DNA of 64,000 bases from Phyllobacterium sp. 628. GTDB taxonomy: Bacteria; Pseudomonadota; Alphaproteobacteria; Rhizobiales; Rhizobiaceae. The DNA is taken from the NCBI RefSeq assembly GCF_014189505.1, contig NZ_CP050301.1, positions 627,501-691,500 of the forward strand, read 5' to 3'. Within the stretch, counting starts at the first letter, position 1; every line of letters starts with the position of its first letter. Under the pieces are notes generated by a model. It had not been told where the DNA came from and made no database searches. It saw only the letters and a list, made by a program, of their open reading frames with translations. Made by a program: the position numbers and the translations under genes. Shown here one piece after another: positions 17,069 to 26,507 of the stretch.

Positions 17069-18259
17069 TCAGGCCAGTGCTTTGGCATCCAGAGCGTGGA
17101 TAATGCCGCGCAATTCGGCCAGACCGCGCAGGCGGCCGATGGCGGGATAACCGGGTGTCACATCCTTGGTCAGATCATCCAGCATGCGGTGGCCATGATC
17201 GGAGCGGAAGATGATGCTGTCGGAAGACTTGCGTTTGCTGTCCTCAGCCAGCAGTTCCTTCAGCACGGCAACCATATCCACATCACCTTCCAGATGCGCG
17301 GCTTCATGGAAGCTGCGGCCATCGCCTTCGCGGGTCGTTGCGCGCAGATGGGAGAAGTGAATGCGGGAAGCGAAGCGCCGCGCAATTTTGGGCAGGTCAT
17401 TATCGGCTCGCACGCCGAGGCTTCCGGTGCAGAAACACATACCATTGGCTTGCGACCGAACAGCATCGAACAGGGCGGCATAATCGGCTTCAGTCGAGGC
17501 GATGCGAGGCAAGCCGAACAGCGGTCGGGGCGGGTCGTCAGGATGCAGCGTCAGCTTGACGCCGAGATCATCGGCAATCGGCGTCACTGCTTCGAGGAAT
17601 TCAATGAGGTGCTGGCGAAGCTTGTCTGCATCGATACCCGCATAGGCTTCAAGCTTGTCGCGGAACGCCGGGATGGTCAGCGGCTCGGTTGTGGAACCGG
17701 GCAGGGCGCTGGCGATGTTGCGCGTCAAGTCTTCGATTTCCTGCCCGCTCATTTGGGCGTAGAGCGCTGCGGCGATATCCCGGTCAGCTTGCGTATAAGC
17801 AGCCTCGGCATTTGTGCGTTGAAGAATATGCAGGTCGAACACGGCAAACGTGTTGTGGTCGAACCGCATCGCGGTCGATCCCGTCGGCGTTACATAATCA
17901 AGATCGGTGCGGCACCAGTCTACGACCGGCATGAAATTGTAGCAGATGACATGAATGTCATTGGCGGCCAGCGCTTCCATACTGGCGATCCATGCAGCGA
18001 TCTCCTGTTTGGCTGCGCCGCCCAGACGCTTGACTGCATCGGGGATCGGAATGCTTTCCACCACGGACCATGTCAGCGGCTTGCGCCCGGCGGGCGTTGT
18101 TTCGATCAGGGACTTGCGTTCATGCACCTGCTTTTCGGTCCAGGCTTGGCCGATGGGTACTTCGTGCAACGCCGATACAATATCGGTCGCCCCGGCCTGG
18201 CGCACATTATCCAGTGATACACCGGCGTTTGGTCCAAACCATCTCCATGCCTGACGCAT
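17069..18259 (-). CDS. uxuA: Mannonate dehydratase
   Basis: UxuA dehydrates D-mannonate to 2-keto-3-deoxygluconate in glucuronate breakdown. The TIM-barrel protein of 396 residues shows MRQAWRWFGPNAGVSLDNVR at the start, VVESIPIP, CYNFMPVVDWCRTDLDY, LHPDDPP and HFSHLRATTREGDGRSFHEA, all family signatures of metal and substrate binding. It is 25 bases downstream of the GntR regulator on the same strand and probably cotranscribed with it. The other pathway genes, uxaC and uxuB, run divergently. Confidence 0.95.
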   Translation of the reverse strand: MRQAWRWFGPNAGVSLDNVRQAGATDIVSALHEVPIGQAWTEKQVHERKSLIETTPAGRKPLTWSVVESIPIPDAVKRLGGAAKQEIAAWIASMEALAANDIHVICYNFMPVVDWCRTDLDYVTPTGSTAMRFDHNTFAVFDLHILQRTNAEAAYTQADRDIAAALYAQMSGQEIEDLTRNIASALPGSTTEPLTIPAFRDKLEAYAGIDADKLRQHLIEFLEAVTPIADDLGVKLTLHPDDPPRPLFGLPRIASTEADYAALFDAVRSQANGMCFCTGSLGVRADNDLPKIARRFASRIHFSHLRATTREGDGRSFHEAAHLEGDVDMVAVLKELLAEDSKRKSSDSIIFRSDHGHRMLDDLTKDVTPGYPAIGRLRGLAELRGIIHALDAKALA

Positions 18260-18284
18260 TCAGTCCTCCGTCATTTCCCGGTGT

Positions 18285-19061
18285 TCAGACGAATGAACCG
18301 GGGTAAGTTTGTCTCAATTCATCAATATCGGGAATGACGGCATTCAGATGCTGTTTCATGGCTGCACAGGCAGCGGCCACGTCATGGATTTCGATGGCGT
18401 TACGAATAATCTTGTGTTCGGAAAGCACGTGTTCCATCCGGCCGAGTGCCGGCAGTGTCATGCGGCGGGCGCGATCGATCTGCACTTTCACAGGCTTGAG
18501 ATAATGCCAGATACCGGGATGACCGGCGATTCCGGCAATGGCCTCGTGAAAGGCCTCGTCGGCTTCATGGAAGGCGCTCATATTCTGCCGGTCGGCAAAA
18601 AACTGCTGCCGCGCCAGAATTTCATCCAGCCATTCCACGTCTTTTGCCGTGGCAACAGCGGCGGCGCGTTCGACGGTTGCGCCTTCCAGCGCCTGCCGGA
18701 TCACGACAGCCTCAGGAATCAACGCCACCGGTATGCGGGCAACGAAGGTTCCGGATTGCGGAAACACATCGACAAGCCCGTCTTCCACCAGCCGGATCAG
18801 GGCTTCACGCACGGGCGTGCGGCTGACTCCAAAACGTTCGGTGAGGACTTTTTCATTCAGCGCGGTGCCGGGGGTCATTTCCATGGACACGATGGCGGCG
18901 TGCAATTCGCGATAAATCGCCGTGGCTGTCGTCATGCGCCCGGCGGGAGCACCGCGCGATCCGGCTCTGGCGAAGCGGGTTGCATGGTCCCGTGCCGATG
19001 TCACGGGTTCAGCCACGGCAGTCGCGGCCAAACTCTTTTCTCCCCGGTTATGTGCTGTCAT
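18285..19061 (-). CDS. GntR-family (FadR subfamily) hexuronate regulator
   Basis: The protein has an N-terminal winged helix (TAIYRELHAAIVSMEMTPGT, then ERFGVSRTPVREALIRL) and a helical FCD effector domain (EADEAFHEAIAGIAGHPGIW). This is the FadR branch of GntR regulators, which commonly repress sugar-acid genes. The ATG at 19061 is preceded by GGAG; the first ~40 residues are low-complexity and a later start is possible. It sits between uxuA and the divergent uxaC. A shared palindrome before uxaC, the ABC operon and uxaA is its likely operator, with a hexuronate intermediate as inducer by inference. Confidence 0.9.
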   Translation of the reverse strand: MTAHNRGEKSLAATAVAEPVTSARDHATRFARAGSRGAPAGRMTTATAIYRELHAAIVSMEMTPGTALNEKVLTERFGVSRTPVREALIRLVEDGLVDVFPQSGTFVARIPVALIPEAVVIRQALEGATVERAAAVATAKDVEWLDEILARQQFFADRQNMSAFHEADEAFHEAIAGIAGHPGIWHYLKPVKVQIDRARRMTLPALGRMEHVLSEHKIIRNAIEIHDVAAACAAMKQHLNAVIPDIDELRQTYPGSFV

Positions 19062-19182
19062 TCCAGCGCTCCATTTCACGTGTCACAGATCATCTGCCGC
19101 ATTGAATGGGCGAAATCCATGAAAAATCATAGTGCCAAAGCCATCGGGAGGCGACGATTTTGACCACATCGATCTTGTTGAC

Positions 19183-19199
19183 ATACTAATATATTATTA
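19183..19199. promoter_or_regulatory. AT-rich palindrome before uxaC (site 1)
   Basis: ATACTAATATATTATTA contains a near-palindromic CTAATATATTAT core. It lies directly after a TTGACA (19178-19183), so a bound repressor would block the promoter. The core is shared with sites at 22297 and 28055. Confidence 0.55.
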
Positions 19200-19347
19200 T
19201 TTACTGTTCGCCAAGATCGCAAAACCAAATGTTCACCGGTCATCGGGCGCGGGTGAACCGCAGACGGATACGGGCTGTTTCCCGGCCAAACGCTGGCACC
19301 CTTTTTATCATGCCGGCAGACACAGACGATAGCAGTAAGGACGCAAG

Positions 19348-20748
19348 ATGCCTCTCCATCCAGACCGACTTTTTCCTGTAGAGGTTGACGCCCGTGGCAT
19401 TGCCCGCCGGCTTTTTGCGGATGTCGAGAACCTGCCCATCATCTCGCCGCATGGCCATACGGACCCGCTCTGGTATGCCCACGACGAAACCTTTTCTGAT
19501 CCCGCCAGTCTGTTCGTGAAGCCGGATCACTACATTTTCCGCATGCTCTATTCGCAAGGCGTCAAGCTCGAGGACCTCGGTGTTCCGAGGCAGGACGGCG
19601 GTCCGGTGGAAACGGACGGGCGCAAGATCTGGCGGCTCTTTGCCAAGCACTGGTACCTGTTTCGCGGCACACCCTCGCGGCTGTGGTTCGAGCACGCGCT
19701 GGAAACCATCTTCGGCATCACCGAGCGTTTGAGCGAAATCAACGCGGATGAATTGTATGATCGCATTGCCGAAAGGCTCAGCGATCCGTCCATGCGGCCA
19801 CGCGCGCTTTACAAGCAGTTTGGCATTGAAGCGATTTCAACCACGGATGCGGCGACGGACGATCTTGCGGCGCATGATACCATTTTGGCTTCCGGTTGGC
19901 AGGGGCGGGTTGTTCCTGCTTACCGACCCGATGCGGTCATTGATGCTTCACGTCCGGGATTCCGCGACAATGTGGAAAAACTGATTGGTCTCGCAGGCGC
20001 GTCACTCGATTATGCGGGTTATCTCGAGGCGCATCGCAACCGGCGCGCCTATTTCAAGGCACGTGGCGCCACATCCACGGATCATGGCCACCCAAATGCC
20101 CGCACCGCCAATCTTTCTGCAGATGAGGCCGCCGCTCTGTTTGAGCGCGTTCTCAAAGCGGATGTTTCCAGTGGGGATGCGGATCTGTTTCGCGCCCAGA
20201 TGCTGACTGAAATGGCGCGGATGAGTATTGATGACGGGCTGGTGATGCAGATCCATCCTGGCTCTTTCCGCAATCACAACCCCAACCTCTTTGCGCAGTT
20301 CGGCGTGGACAAGGGTGCCGACATTCCGCGCTCCACTGGCTATGTTGAAGAACTCAAGCCCTTGCTCGATGCATTCGGCAATGATCCGCGCCTGACACTC
20401 ATCCTCTTTACGCTTGATGAAACCAGCTACAGCCGCGAACTTGCCCCGCTTGCCGGTCATTATCCGGCCTTGCGACTTGGCCCGGCATGGTGGTTTTACG
20501 ACAGCCCCGAAGGCATGCGCCGTTTCCGCGAACTGACAACGGAAACTGCTGGGTTCTACAACACTGTTGGTTTTAACGATGATACGCGTGCCTACCTTTC
20601 CATTCCCGCCCGCCATGACATGGCACGGCGCGTCGATTGTGCCTTTCTGGCGCGGCTTGTGGCCGATCACCGGCTGGACGAGGATGAAGCGCATGAGATC
20701 GCGCATGATCTGAGTTACCGGCTCGCCAAAGAGGCATACCGGCTCTGA
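19348..20748 (+). CDS. uxaC: Glucuronate isomerase
   Basis: UxaC isomerises D-glucuronate to fructuronate and D-galacturonate to tagaturonate. The 466-residue amidohydrolase-fold enzyme has the metal motif ISPHGHTDP, followed by PDHYIFRMLYSQGV, QIHPGSFRNHN, RSTGYVEELKPLLDAF and the active-site region PAWWFYDSPEGMRRFREL. AAGGA precedes the ATG. It begins an operon with uxuB (30-base gap) and possibly the downstream ABC genes. Confidence 0.96.
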   Translation: MPLHPDRLFPVEVDARGIARRLFADVENLPIISPHGHTDPLWYAHDETFSDPASLFVKPDHYIFRMLYSQGVKLEDLGVPRQDGGPVETDGRKIWRLFAKHWYLFRGTPSRLWFEHALETIFGITERLSEINADELYDRIAERLSDPSMRPRALYKQFGIEAISTTDAATDDLAAHDTILASGWQGRVVPAYRPDAVIDASRPGFRDNVEKLIGLAGASLDYAGYLEAHRNRRAYFKARGATSTDHGHPNARTANLSADEAAALFERVLKADVSSGDADLFRAQMLTEMARMSIDDGLVMQIHPGSFRNHNPNLFAQFGVDKGADIPRSTGYVEELKPLLDAFGNDPRLTLILFTLDETSYSRELAPLAGHYPALRLGPAWWFYDSPEGMRRFRELTTETAGFYNTVGFNDDTRAYLSIPARHDMARRVDCAFLARLVADHRLDEDEAHEIAHDLSYRLAKEAYRL

Positions 20749-20778
20749 AACCAACCCAGACAGGATTGCAGGCATCAT

Positions 20779-22260
20779 ATGAACCACACCAGTCACAAGC
20801 ATCTTTCCTCAGCCAATCTGCCACAGCTTGCAAAGGGTGTTGCAACACCTGGCTATGATCGCAGTCAGGTCGAAACCGGCATCGTGCATCTGGGTATCGG
20901 CGCGTTTCACCGGGCGCATCAGGCCGTCTATACGGACAGTGTGCTCACGACGGGTGATCTTAGATGGGGTATTCTTGGCGCATCGTTGCGCAGCGGTGAT
21001 ACGCGCGACGCGCTCAATCCCCAAGATGGGCTTTATACGGTTGCCGTGAGAGACGGTAGCGGGAGCAGTTTTCGGATCATCGGCAGCATTCAGAACGTTT
21101 TGGTCGCTCCGGAAAGCCCGGAAACATTGCTCGCCGCCATGACGGACCCGAAAGTCAAGATCGTCTCTCTGACCATCACGGAAAAGGGCTACTGTTATTC
21201 GCCCGCCTCTGCGTCGCTGGATGAAAGCCACCCTGACGTCACCCATGATCTCGCCAATCCGGCAACCCCGCGCTCGGCTATCGGCTTCATCGTCGAGGCA
21301 CTGGCACGGCGCCGTAAAAATGGAACTGAGCCTTTCACCCTGCTCTCATGCGACAATCTTCCGGCCAACGGCCAAACCCTGAAGCGCGTTGTCACGCGCT
21401 TTGCCGAATTGCGGGACGCGGAACTGGGTGCTTTCATTAGCGAGCACGTTGCTTTCCCCTCAACCATGGTTGACCGGATTGTACCTGCTACCACGGATGA
21501 TGATCGTGCAGGCGTGACCGATGCCATCGGCCTTGCAGACAATTGGCCAATCATGACCGAGCCGTTCACCCAGTGGGTCGTCGAAGATCATTTCCCCTCC
21601 GGGCGTCCGGCTTGGGAAAAAGCCGGTGTCACATTTGTCGGAGATGTTGATGCGTTTGAACTGATGAAGCTGCGGCTGCTCAATGGCAGCCACTCGACGC
21701 TGGCCTATCTCGGCTATCTCTCGGGGCATGAAACGGTATCCGACACCATGGCCGGTGAAGGCTTTGCCACGCTCATTGAGCGCATGATGGATGAGGAAAT
21801 CACTCCGACTTTGCCGGTGCTGCCCGATTTTGACTTGGACGCCTATAAGAAGCAGCTGCGCGAGCGTTTCCGCAATCCGGCCCTGCGTCACAGGACGTGG
21901 CAGATTGCCATGGACGGCTCGCAGAAACTGCCACAGCGTTTGCTGAACACGATCCGTGTTCGTCTCGAACAGAAAGCATCGTTCGACTTGCTGGCATTGG
22001 GCGTTGCGGGCTGGATGCGCTACGCCACGGGCACAGACGAGCGCGGCAATGCAATTGATGTGCGTGACCCCTTGGCTGGGGAATTTAAAGCACGCACGGC
22101 AGGAAAGACATCGGCATCTGCTTTGCTCGAAACCTATCTAGGGATGGAACAAATTTTCGGAACTGATCTTCCTGCCAATACGGCGTTTCACGATGCGGTG
22201 GGTGATGCGCTCGCCAAACTGATCGGACAGGGTGCCGCGCGAACTGTCGCTGAACTTTAA
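20779..22260 (+). CDS. uxuB: Fructuronate reductase (mannitol dehydrogenase family)
   Basis: This polyol-specific long-chain dehydrogenase of 493 residues carries the NAD-binding and substrate signatures IVHLGIGAFHRAHQAVYTD, CDNLPANG, TMVDRIVP and KLRLLNGSHSTLAYLGYLSG. The family includes mannitol dehydrogenase, fructuronate reductase (UxuB) and tagaturonate reductase (UxaB). Because the gene directly follows uxaC and uxuA is nearby, fructuronate to mannonate reduction is the natural assignment. As uxaA is also in the cluster and no separate uxaB is seen, the enzyme might also act on tagaturonate, or UxaB is elsewhere. Confidence 0.85.
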   Translation: MNHTSHKHLSSANLPQLAKGVATPGYDRSQVETGIVHLGIGAFHRAHQAVYTDSVLTTGDLRWGILGASLRSGDTRDALNPQDGLYTVAVRDGSGSSFRIIGSIQNVLVAPESPETLLAAMTDPKVKIVSLTITEKGYCYSPASASLDESHPDVTHDLANPATPRSAIGFIVEALARRRKNGTEPFTLLSCDNLPANGQTLKRVVTRFAELRDAELGAFISEHVAFPSTMVDRIVPATTDDDRAGVTDAIGLADNWPIMTEPFTQWVVEDHFPSGRPAWEKAGVTFVGDVDAFELMKLRLLNGSHSTLAYLGYLSGHETVSDTMAGEGFATLIERMMDEEITPTLPVLPDFDLDAYKKQLRERFRNPALRHRTWQIAMDGSQKLPQRLLNTIRVRLEQKASFDLLALGVAGWMRYATGTDERGNAIDVRDPLAGEFKARTAGKTSASALLETYLGMEQIFGTDLPANTAFHDAVGDALAKLIGQGAARTVAEL

Positions 22261-22296
22261 CCGGAGGTTGAAACCGCTTGCTATCTAAAACTGATA

Positions 22297-22312
22297 GATT
22301 AATATATTAAGC
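22297..22312. promoter_or_regulatory. AT-rich palindrome before the ABC operon (site 2)
   Basis: GATTAATATATTAAGC contains the perfect palindrome TTAATATATTAA. It lies 66-81 bases before the solute-binding protein start and matches the cores upstream of uxaC and uxaA. Confidence 0.55.
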
Positions 22313-22377
22313 TATTAAAATGAGTGGCTGGAGGATGGCCACCGATCAATAAACCGGGAACAACTGGGAGGAAGACA

Positions 22378-23559
22378 ATGATCCGCATCACGCGCAGGCA
22401 AGCCATTGGTGGTCTGGCAGTCATGGCGACGCTGCCCGCAACACGTCTCTTTGCTCAAGCAAAATTGGCTCTGCCGACATCGCCGGTGGCACTCAATATT
22501 GCCGACGTGGCGGGCAATCTCGCCCTGACACAAAAGGCCATCGAGAACTACGCCGCCGCAAAGCCGAACCTTGTTTCGAAAATCACCTTTACCAAGGCGC
22601 CCGCCCCGGAGCTGCCAGGCAAACTGAAGGCTCAGCAGGCTGCCAACCGTCTTGATATTGATCTCGTTTTGACTGGTACGGACGCGCTTTCCGCCGGCCT
22701 TGATCAGAACCTTTGGGTCAAACTTCTGCCTGATCATTCCGCGTCCCTACCGGATCTCGCCGCCATCTATCAGGAACCGGCGCACCGCATGCTGGCGCTC
22801 GGCAAGGATCACGGCGTCGTCGTGACCTATTATCCCTCAGGTCCGCTGCTTGAATATATGCCCGAGCGGGTGAAGAAGGTTCCCACCACCGCCGAAGAGC
22901 TGCTGGCCTGGGCCAAGGAAAATCCCAATAAGTTCCTCTATGCGCGTCCCGCCAATTCGGGGCCCGGCCGTACCTTCCTGATGGGGCTGCCTTATCTGCT
23001 TGGTGACAGCGATCCGCGCGATCCCGTCAAGGGCTGGGACAAGACCTGGGCCTATTTGAAGGAATTGCACAAATATATCGAGTACTATCCGACCGGTACC
23101 GGCGCCCTGATGAAGGAACTCGGCGAAGGCACCCGTGATATGACCGTCTCCACCACCGGCTGGGACATCAATCCCCGGGTGCTCGGCGTTGTGCCGAAGG
23201 AAGCCGCCGTCGCGCCGCTTAAGGGATTCCATTGGGTTGCCGATGCGCACTACATGTGTGTGCCGAAAGGCATTGCTGACGAGAAGCTTGCCGTTCTGCT
23301 CGATCTGATGAGCTTCCTGCTTACCCCGGAACAACAGGCCTATACCTACGATCAGGGCTATTTCTATCCCGGTCCGGCGGTCAAGGATGTACCGCTTTCC
23401 ATGGCGCCGAAGGACAGTCAGGACGCATTGGCGGAATTCGGCCGCAAGGAATATGCCGACTGGATCGCCAACAACCCCATCGAGGTTCCACTTGAGCCGG
23501 CATCCATGGTCGTTGCTTTCCGCCGCTGGGACGAAGAAGTCGCTGGCAAGAAGCCCTGA
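22378..23559 (+). CDS. ABC transporter solute-binding protein (hexuronate cluster)
   Basis: This is an exported family 1 extracellular solute-binding protein of 393 residues. The N-terminus has a twin-arginine-like signal (RITRRQAIGGLAVMATLPA, cut near LFAQA). The ATG at 22378 follows GGGAGGAAGAC. The body contains VVVTYYPSGPLLEYMPERV, TAEELLAWAKENPN and GDSDPRDPVKGWDK. Relatives often bind polyamines, thiamine, iron or small organic anions, so the ligand is not readable from family alone; the setting between uxuB and uxaA suggests a uronate or an oligouronide. It heads a four-gene operon with ATPase and two permeases. Confidence 0.85.
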   Translation: MIRITRRQAIGGLAVMATLPATRLFAQAKLALPTSPVALNIADVAGNLALTQKAIENYAAAKPNLVSKITFTKAPAPELPGKLKAQQAANRLDIDLVLTGTDALSAGLDQNLWVKLLPDHSASLPDLAAIYQEPAHRMLALGKDHGVVVTYYPSGPLLEYMPERVKKVPTTAEELLAWAKENPNKFLYARPANSGPGRTFLMGLPYLLGDSDPRDPVKGWDKTWAYLKELHKYIEYYPTGTGALMKELGEGTRDMTVSTTGWDINPRVLGVVPKEAAVAPLKGFHWVADAHYMCVPKGIADEKLAVLLDLMSFLLTPEQQAYTYDQGYFYPGPAVKDVPLSMAPKDSQDALAEFGRKEYADWIANNPIEVPLEPASMVVAFRRWDEEVAGKKP

Positions 23560-23573
23560 TTGACGCACGAGAC

Positions 23574-23603
23574 AACGCCATCCGGATCAATCCGGATGGC
23601 GTT
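23574..23603 (+). terminator. Hairpin between binding protein and ATPase genes
   Basis: AACGCCATCCGGAT pairs with ATCCGGATGGCGTT across a two-base gap (23574-23603), a perfect 14-bp stem. It has no long T run. Such hairpins after solute-binding protein genes usually stabilise the upstream mRNA and reduce, but do not stop, downstream expression. Confidence 0.65.
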
Positions 23604-23620
23604 CATTTATGAGGTATCCG

Positions 23621-24688
23621 ATGCTGCTGGCTTCGTCGCCATTCCAGGAAATTCGCCTTGACCGCATGAGCCGCGCCTTTGGTGCGCACAATGCGCTGAA
23701 GGATGTATCGCTATCGATCCGCAAAGGCGAGTTCATTGCCTTGCTCGGACCGTCCGGTTGCGGCAAGTCGACTGCGCTCAATTGTATTGCCGGTCTGCTC
23801 GCAACCACCGGCGGCGGCATTTTCATTGATGACAAGCGCATTGATACGCTGAAGCCCGAAGATCGCGGTTTCGGCATGGTGTTCCAGAATTACGCACTCT
23901 TTCCGCACATGACCGTGCGCCAGAATATCGGCTTCGGTCTGAAAATGCGCAATGTCGCCAAGGCTGAACTCGACAAGCGCGTCGAGGAAGCACTTAATCT
24001 TGTGCGCCTGCAGGGGCAGGGGCATAAACTGCCGGGTCAGCTTTCGGGCGGCCAGCAACAGCGCGTTGCCATTGCCCGCGCCATCGTTATCGAGCCGCCG
24101 CTCGTGCTGATGGATGAACCCCTGTCCAATCTCGATGCGAAGCTGCGTCTGGAAATGCGCGCCGAAATCCGCCGCATTCACAACCAGCTCGGCGCAACCA
24201 CGATCTATGTCACGCACGATCAGGACGAGGCTCTGTCGCTGGCCGATCGCATCGTTGTTCTGCGCGATGGTGAAATCCGTCAGGTTGGTGCGCCCAGTGA
24301 TCTCTATGAGCGTCCGGATCATATGGATGTCGCCGAGTTCATGGGTTATCGCAACCGGCTCACCGGCAAGGTTATTTCGGTGGAAGGCTCGCATGTGAAT
24401 GTCACAGTCGGCAATGCAACACTGGCAGGGACCGCCCGCGATAGTCTGAAGGTCGGAGATACGGCCATCGTGGCGGCTCGCGCTGACGATGTTGAGGCAG
24501 GCAGGCACTCCAGCCAGACGGTGGAAGCCGTCGTGGAAACCATCGAATATCGTGGCCGTGAATTTGTCGGCACAGCCCGAACCGCTGAAGGTCTTGAGCT
24601 GGTTTTCCATGCTCCACAAACCGCAGCGCTGGGTAGCGCCATCTGGTTGGCAATCGATCCGGCGCGCGCGCTGGTCTTTGCAGCATGA
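23621..24688 (+). CDS. ABC transporter ATP-binding protein
   Basis: The ATPase (355 residues) energises the importer. It shows Walker [11 protein letters not shown]-loop [15 protein letters not shown], signature [15 protein letters not shown], Walker [21 protein letters not shown] (20 shown) and the switch histidine in [11 protein letters not shown]-terminal TOBE-like domain of the MalK/PotA group follows. I chose the ATG at 23621, preceded by GAGG, over an in-frame ATG at 23609. Genes before and after encode its binding protein and permeases. Confidence 0.92.
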   Translation: MLLASSPFQEIRLDRMSRAFGAHNALKDVSLSIRKGEFIALLGPSGCGKSTALNCIAGLLATTGGGIFIDDKRIDTLKPEDRGFGMVFQNYALFPHMTVRQNIGFGLKMRNVAKAELDKRVEEALNLVRLQGQGHKLPGQLSGGQQQRVAIARAIVIEPPLVLMDEPLSNLDAKLRLEMRAEIRRIHNQLGATTIYVTHDQDEALSLADRIVVLRDGEIRQVGAPSDLYERPDHMDVAEFMGYRNRLTGKVISVEGSHVNVTVGNATLAGTARDSLKVGDTAIVAARADDVEAGRHSSQTVEAVVETIEYRGREFVGTARTAEGLELVFHAPQTAALGSAIWLAIDPARALVFAA

Positions 24689-24695
24689 GGGTCGT

Positions 24696-25598
24696 ATGAG
24701 CGCATCATCCCCTCCCGTTTATGATCGATTGTCACTGCGCCAGCGGCTGGCCCTGCGTGGCATTGATGGCGTCACGATCCTTGTCCTGCCGGCCGTGCTG
24801 TTTCTGCTCGCGGTCTTTATTTATCCGTTCATCTACGGCTTGGTTCTGTCCTTCACACCGAAGGAAGGCGGAATGTTTGCCAACTATCAAAAATTCTTTT
24901 CCGATCCTTTCCTTTACGACACGATCCTGACGACACTCTGGCTCGCAGTTCCGGTTACTGTCATCAGCATCGCCTTGGCCTTGCCGATCGCCTTCCGCGT
25001 GCGCCTGATGACGCGGCAACGGCTGCTGACCACCATTCTGGTTCTTCCCGTGACGCTCGGTACAGTTCTGGTTGCTGAAGGCCTGTTGAACTATCTCGGA
25101 CCGCAGGGCTGGTTCAGCCGTACGCTCATGCTGTTCGGTATGATCGACCGGCCGCTGAAGCTGACCAACAATTATTGGGGCGTTTTCTCGTCGCTGATTA
25201 TCACCGGCTTCCCCTTTACCTTCCTGCTGACGCTTTCTTACGTCACCGGCATCGATCCGGCGCTGGAGCAGGCCGCCGCAACCCATGGAGCCAAGAGCTG
25301 GCAACGTTTCCGCTTCGTGCTGTTGCCCCTGCTGATCCCCGGACTGGCCATCGCCTTCTGTCTTTCCTTCGTGCAGGCCTTTGCCGTGTTCCCATCGGCC
25401 GTTCTGCTCGGCGCTCCGGCAGGCCCCACCCGCGTTATCTCCATTGCGGCCTATCAGGCGGCATTCGAGCAGTATGATTATTCGATGGCATCAGCCATCG
25501 CCATGATTATGGCGACGGTCCAGCTCAGCATCGTCGTGGCCATTCTTGCCATTCGCAATCTCTTCTATCGCGGCTCGACCGCAGGCGGAAAGGGCTGA
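24696..25598 (+). CDS. ABC transporter permease 1
   Basis: This inner-membrane permease (300 residues) has about six transmembrane helices, the first at LVLPAVLFLLAVFIYPFIYG. The EAA loop that contacts the ATPase is visible as EQAAATHGAKSWQRFRFVLLP. The ATG at 24696 follows TGAGGGTCGT and lies 7 bases after the ATPase stop. It pairs with the next gene to form the channel. Confidence 0.92.
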   Translation: MSASSPPVYDRLSLRQRLALRGIDGVTILVLPAVLFLLAVFIYPFIYGLVLSFTPKEGGMFANYQKFFSDPFLYDTILTTLWLAVPVTVISIALALPIAFRVRLMTRQRLLTTILVLPVTLGTVLVAEGLLNYLGPQGWFSRTLMLFGMIDRPLKLTNNYWGVFSSLIITGFPFTFLLTLSYVTGIDPALEQAAATHGAKSWQRFRFVLLPLLIPGLAIAFCLSFVQAFAVFPSAVLLGAPAGPTRVISIAAYQAAFEQYDYSMASAIAMIMATVQLSIVVAILAIRNLFYRGSTAGGKG

Positions 25599-25600
25599 CC

Positions 25601-26446
25601 ATGATCCGCGATACAACCATTGGCGCCAAGCTCTGGATCACTGCCGTCTGGGCAATCGTCGCCTTCTTCATCATCAACCTCATGGCGATGATCGCCACCG
25701 TGATCATTTCCTCCTTCGGCACCCGCTGGCTCGGCACCTGGCTGCCTGCCGGATGGACGACAAAATGGTATTTCACCGCCTGGGCCGAGTTTCAGCTCAG
25801 TGACGTTCTGATTGTCACGTTCCAGATCGTCTTCACTGTCGTTGCACTTTCCGGTCTGCTCGGCGTCACGGCTGCCTATGCGCTGGCACGGCGGGAATTC
25901 CCCGGCAAGAAGCTGATCATGCTTCTCTTCCTGCTGCCTCTTCTGGTGCCGCCCATCACCTTCGGTATTCCGCTGGCAACCGTTCTCTATCAGGCGGGCG
26001 TTGGCGGCACATTCTGGGGCGTGGTTCTGGCCAACCTCGTGCCGACCGTGCCGTTTGTCATCCTTGTCATGATCCCCTTCATCGAACAGATCGATCCCAA
26101 GGTTGAAGCTGCGGCCCGTGTCTTCGGCGCGGGTACATTCCGCCTGTTCCGGCACGTGCTCATGCCAATGCTTTTGCCTGGCATTCTGGCCTCGCTGTTG
26201 CTGGTTCTTGTGCGCACCGTCGCCATGTTCGAACTGACCTTCCTCACGGCCGGGCCAACCAGCCAGACGCTGGTCGTTGCGTTGTACTATTCGGTCTTTG
26301 CTTCGGGCGTGCGTGCCGTCCAGTCCATCGACGCTATGGCGGTTGTCTACATGATAACGACGCTGGTCTGGCTGCTCATCGCGCTGCGCTTTGTCAATCC
26401 GACGCAGATTGTCGCCCGGGCCAAACAGCAGCAATCAGCCGCTTGA
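25601..26446 (+). CDS. ABC transporter permease 2
   Basis: The second permease (281 residues) also has six predicted helices and the EAA loop EAAARVFGAGTFRLFRHVLMP. The start lies two bases after the stop of permease 1, indicating translational coupling. A strong terminator closes the operon. Confidence 0.92.
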   Translation: MIRDTTIGAKLWITAVWAIVAFFIINLMAMIATVIISSFGTRWLGTWLPAGWTTKWYFTAWAEFQLSDVLIVTFQIVFTVVALSGLLGVTAAYALARREFPGKKLIMLLFLLPLLVPPITFGIPLATVLYQAGVGGTFWGVVLANLVPTVPFVILVMIPFIEQIDPKVEAAARVFGAGTFRLFRHVLMPMLLPGILASLLLVLVRTVAMFELTFLTAGPTSQTLVVALYYSVFASGVRAVQSIDAMAVVYMITTLVWLLIALRFVNPTQIVARAKQQQSAA

Positions 26447-26461
26447 GATTGCCCGCAAACG

Positions 26462-26493
26462 AAAACGGGAGCCGATGGCTCCCGTTTTGCTTT
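26462..26493 (+). terminator. Terminator between the ABC operon and uxaA
   Basis: AAAACGGGAGCC-GAT-GGCTCCCGTTTT at 26462-26488 is followed by GCTTTT. The stem with A and T flanks can work on both strands, serving the convergent ABC operon and uxaA. Confidence 0.85.
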
Positions 26494-26507
26494 TATGCAG
26501 GCGGCAA

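Noticed and set aside
17096..18217. Plus-strand open frame of 373 codons
   Set aside because: Antisense to uxuA; no family motifs.
24489..24695. Longer N-terminus for ABC permease 1
   Set aside because: The in-frame extension overlaps the ATPase gene and has no membrane or family features; the ATG at 24696 starts a typical permease.
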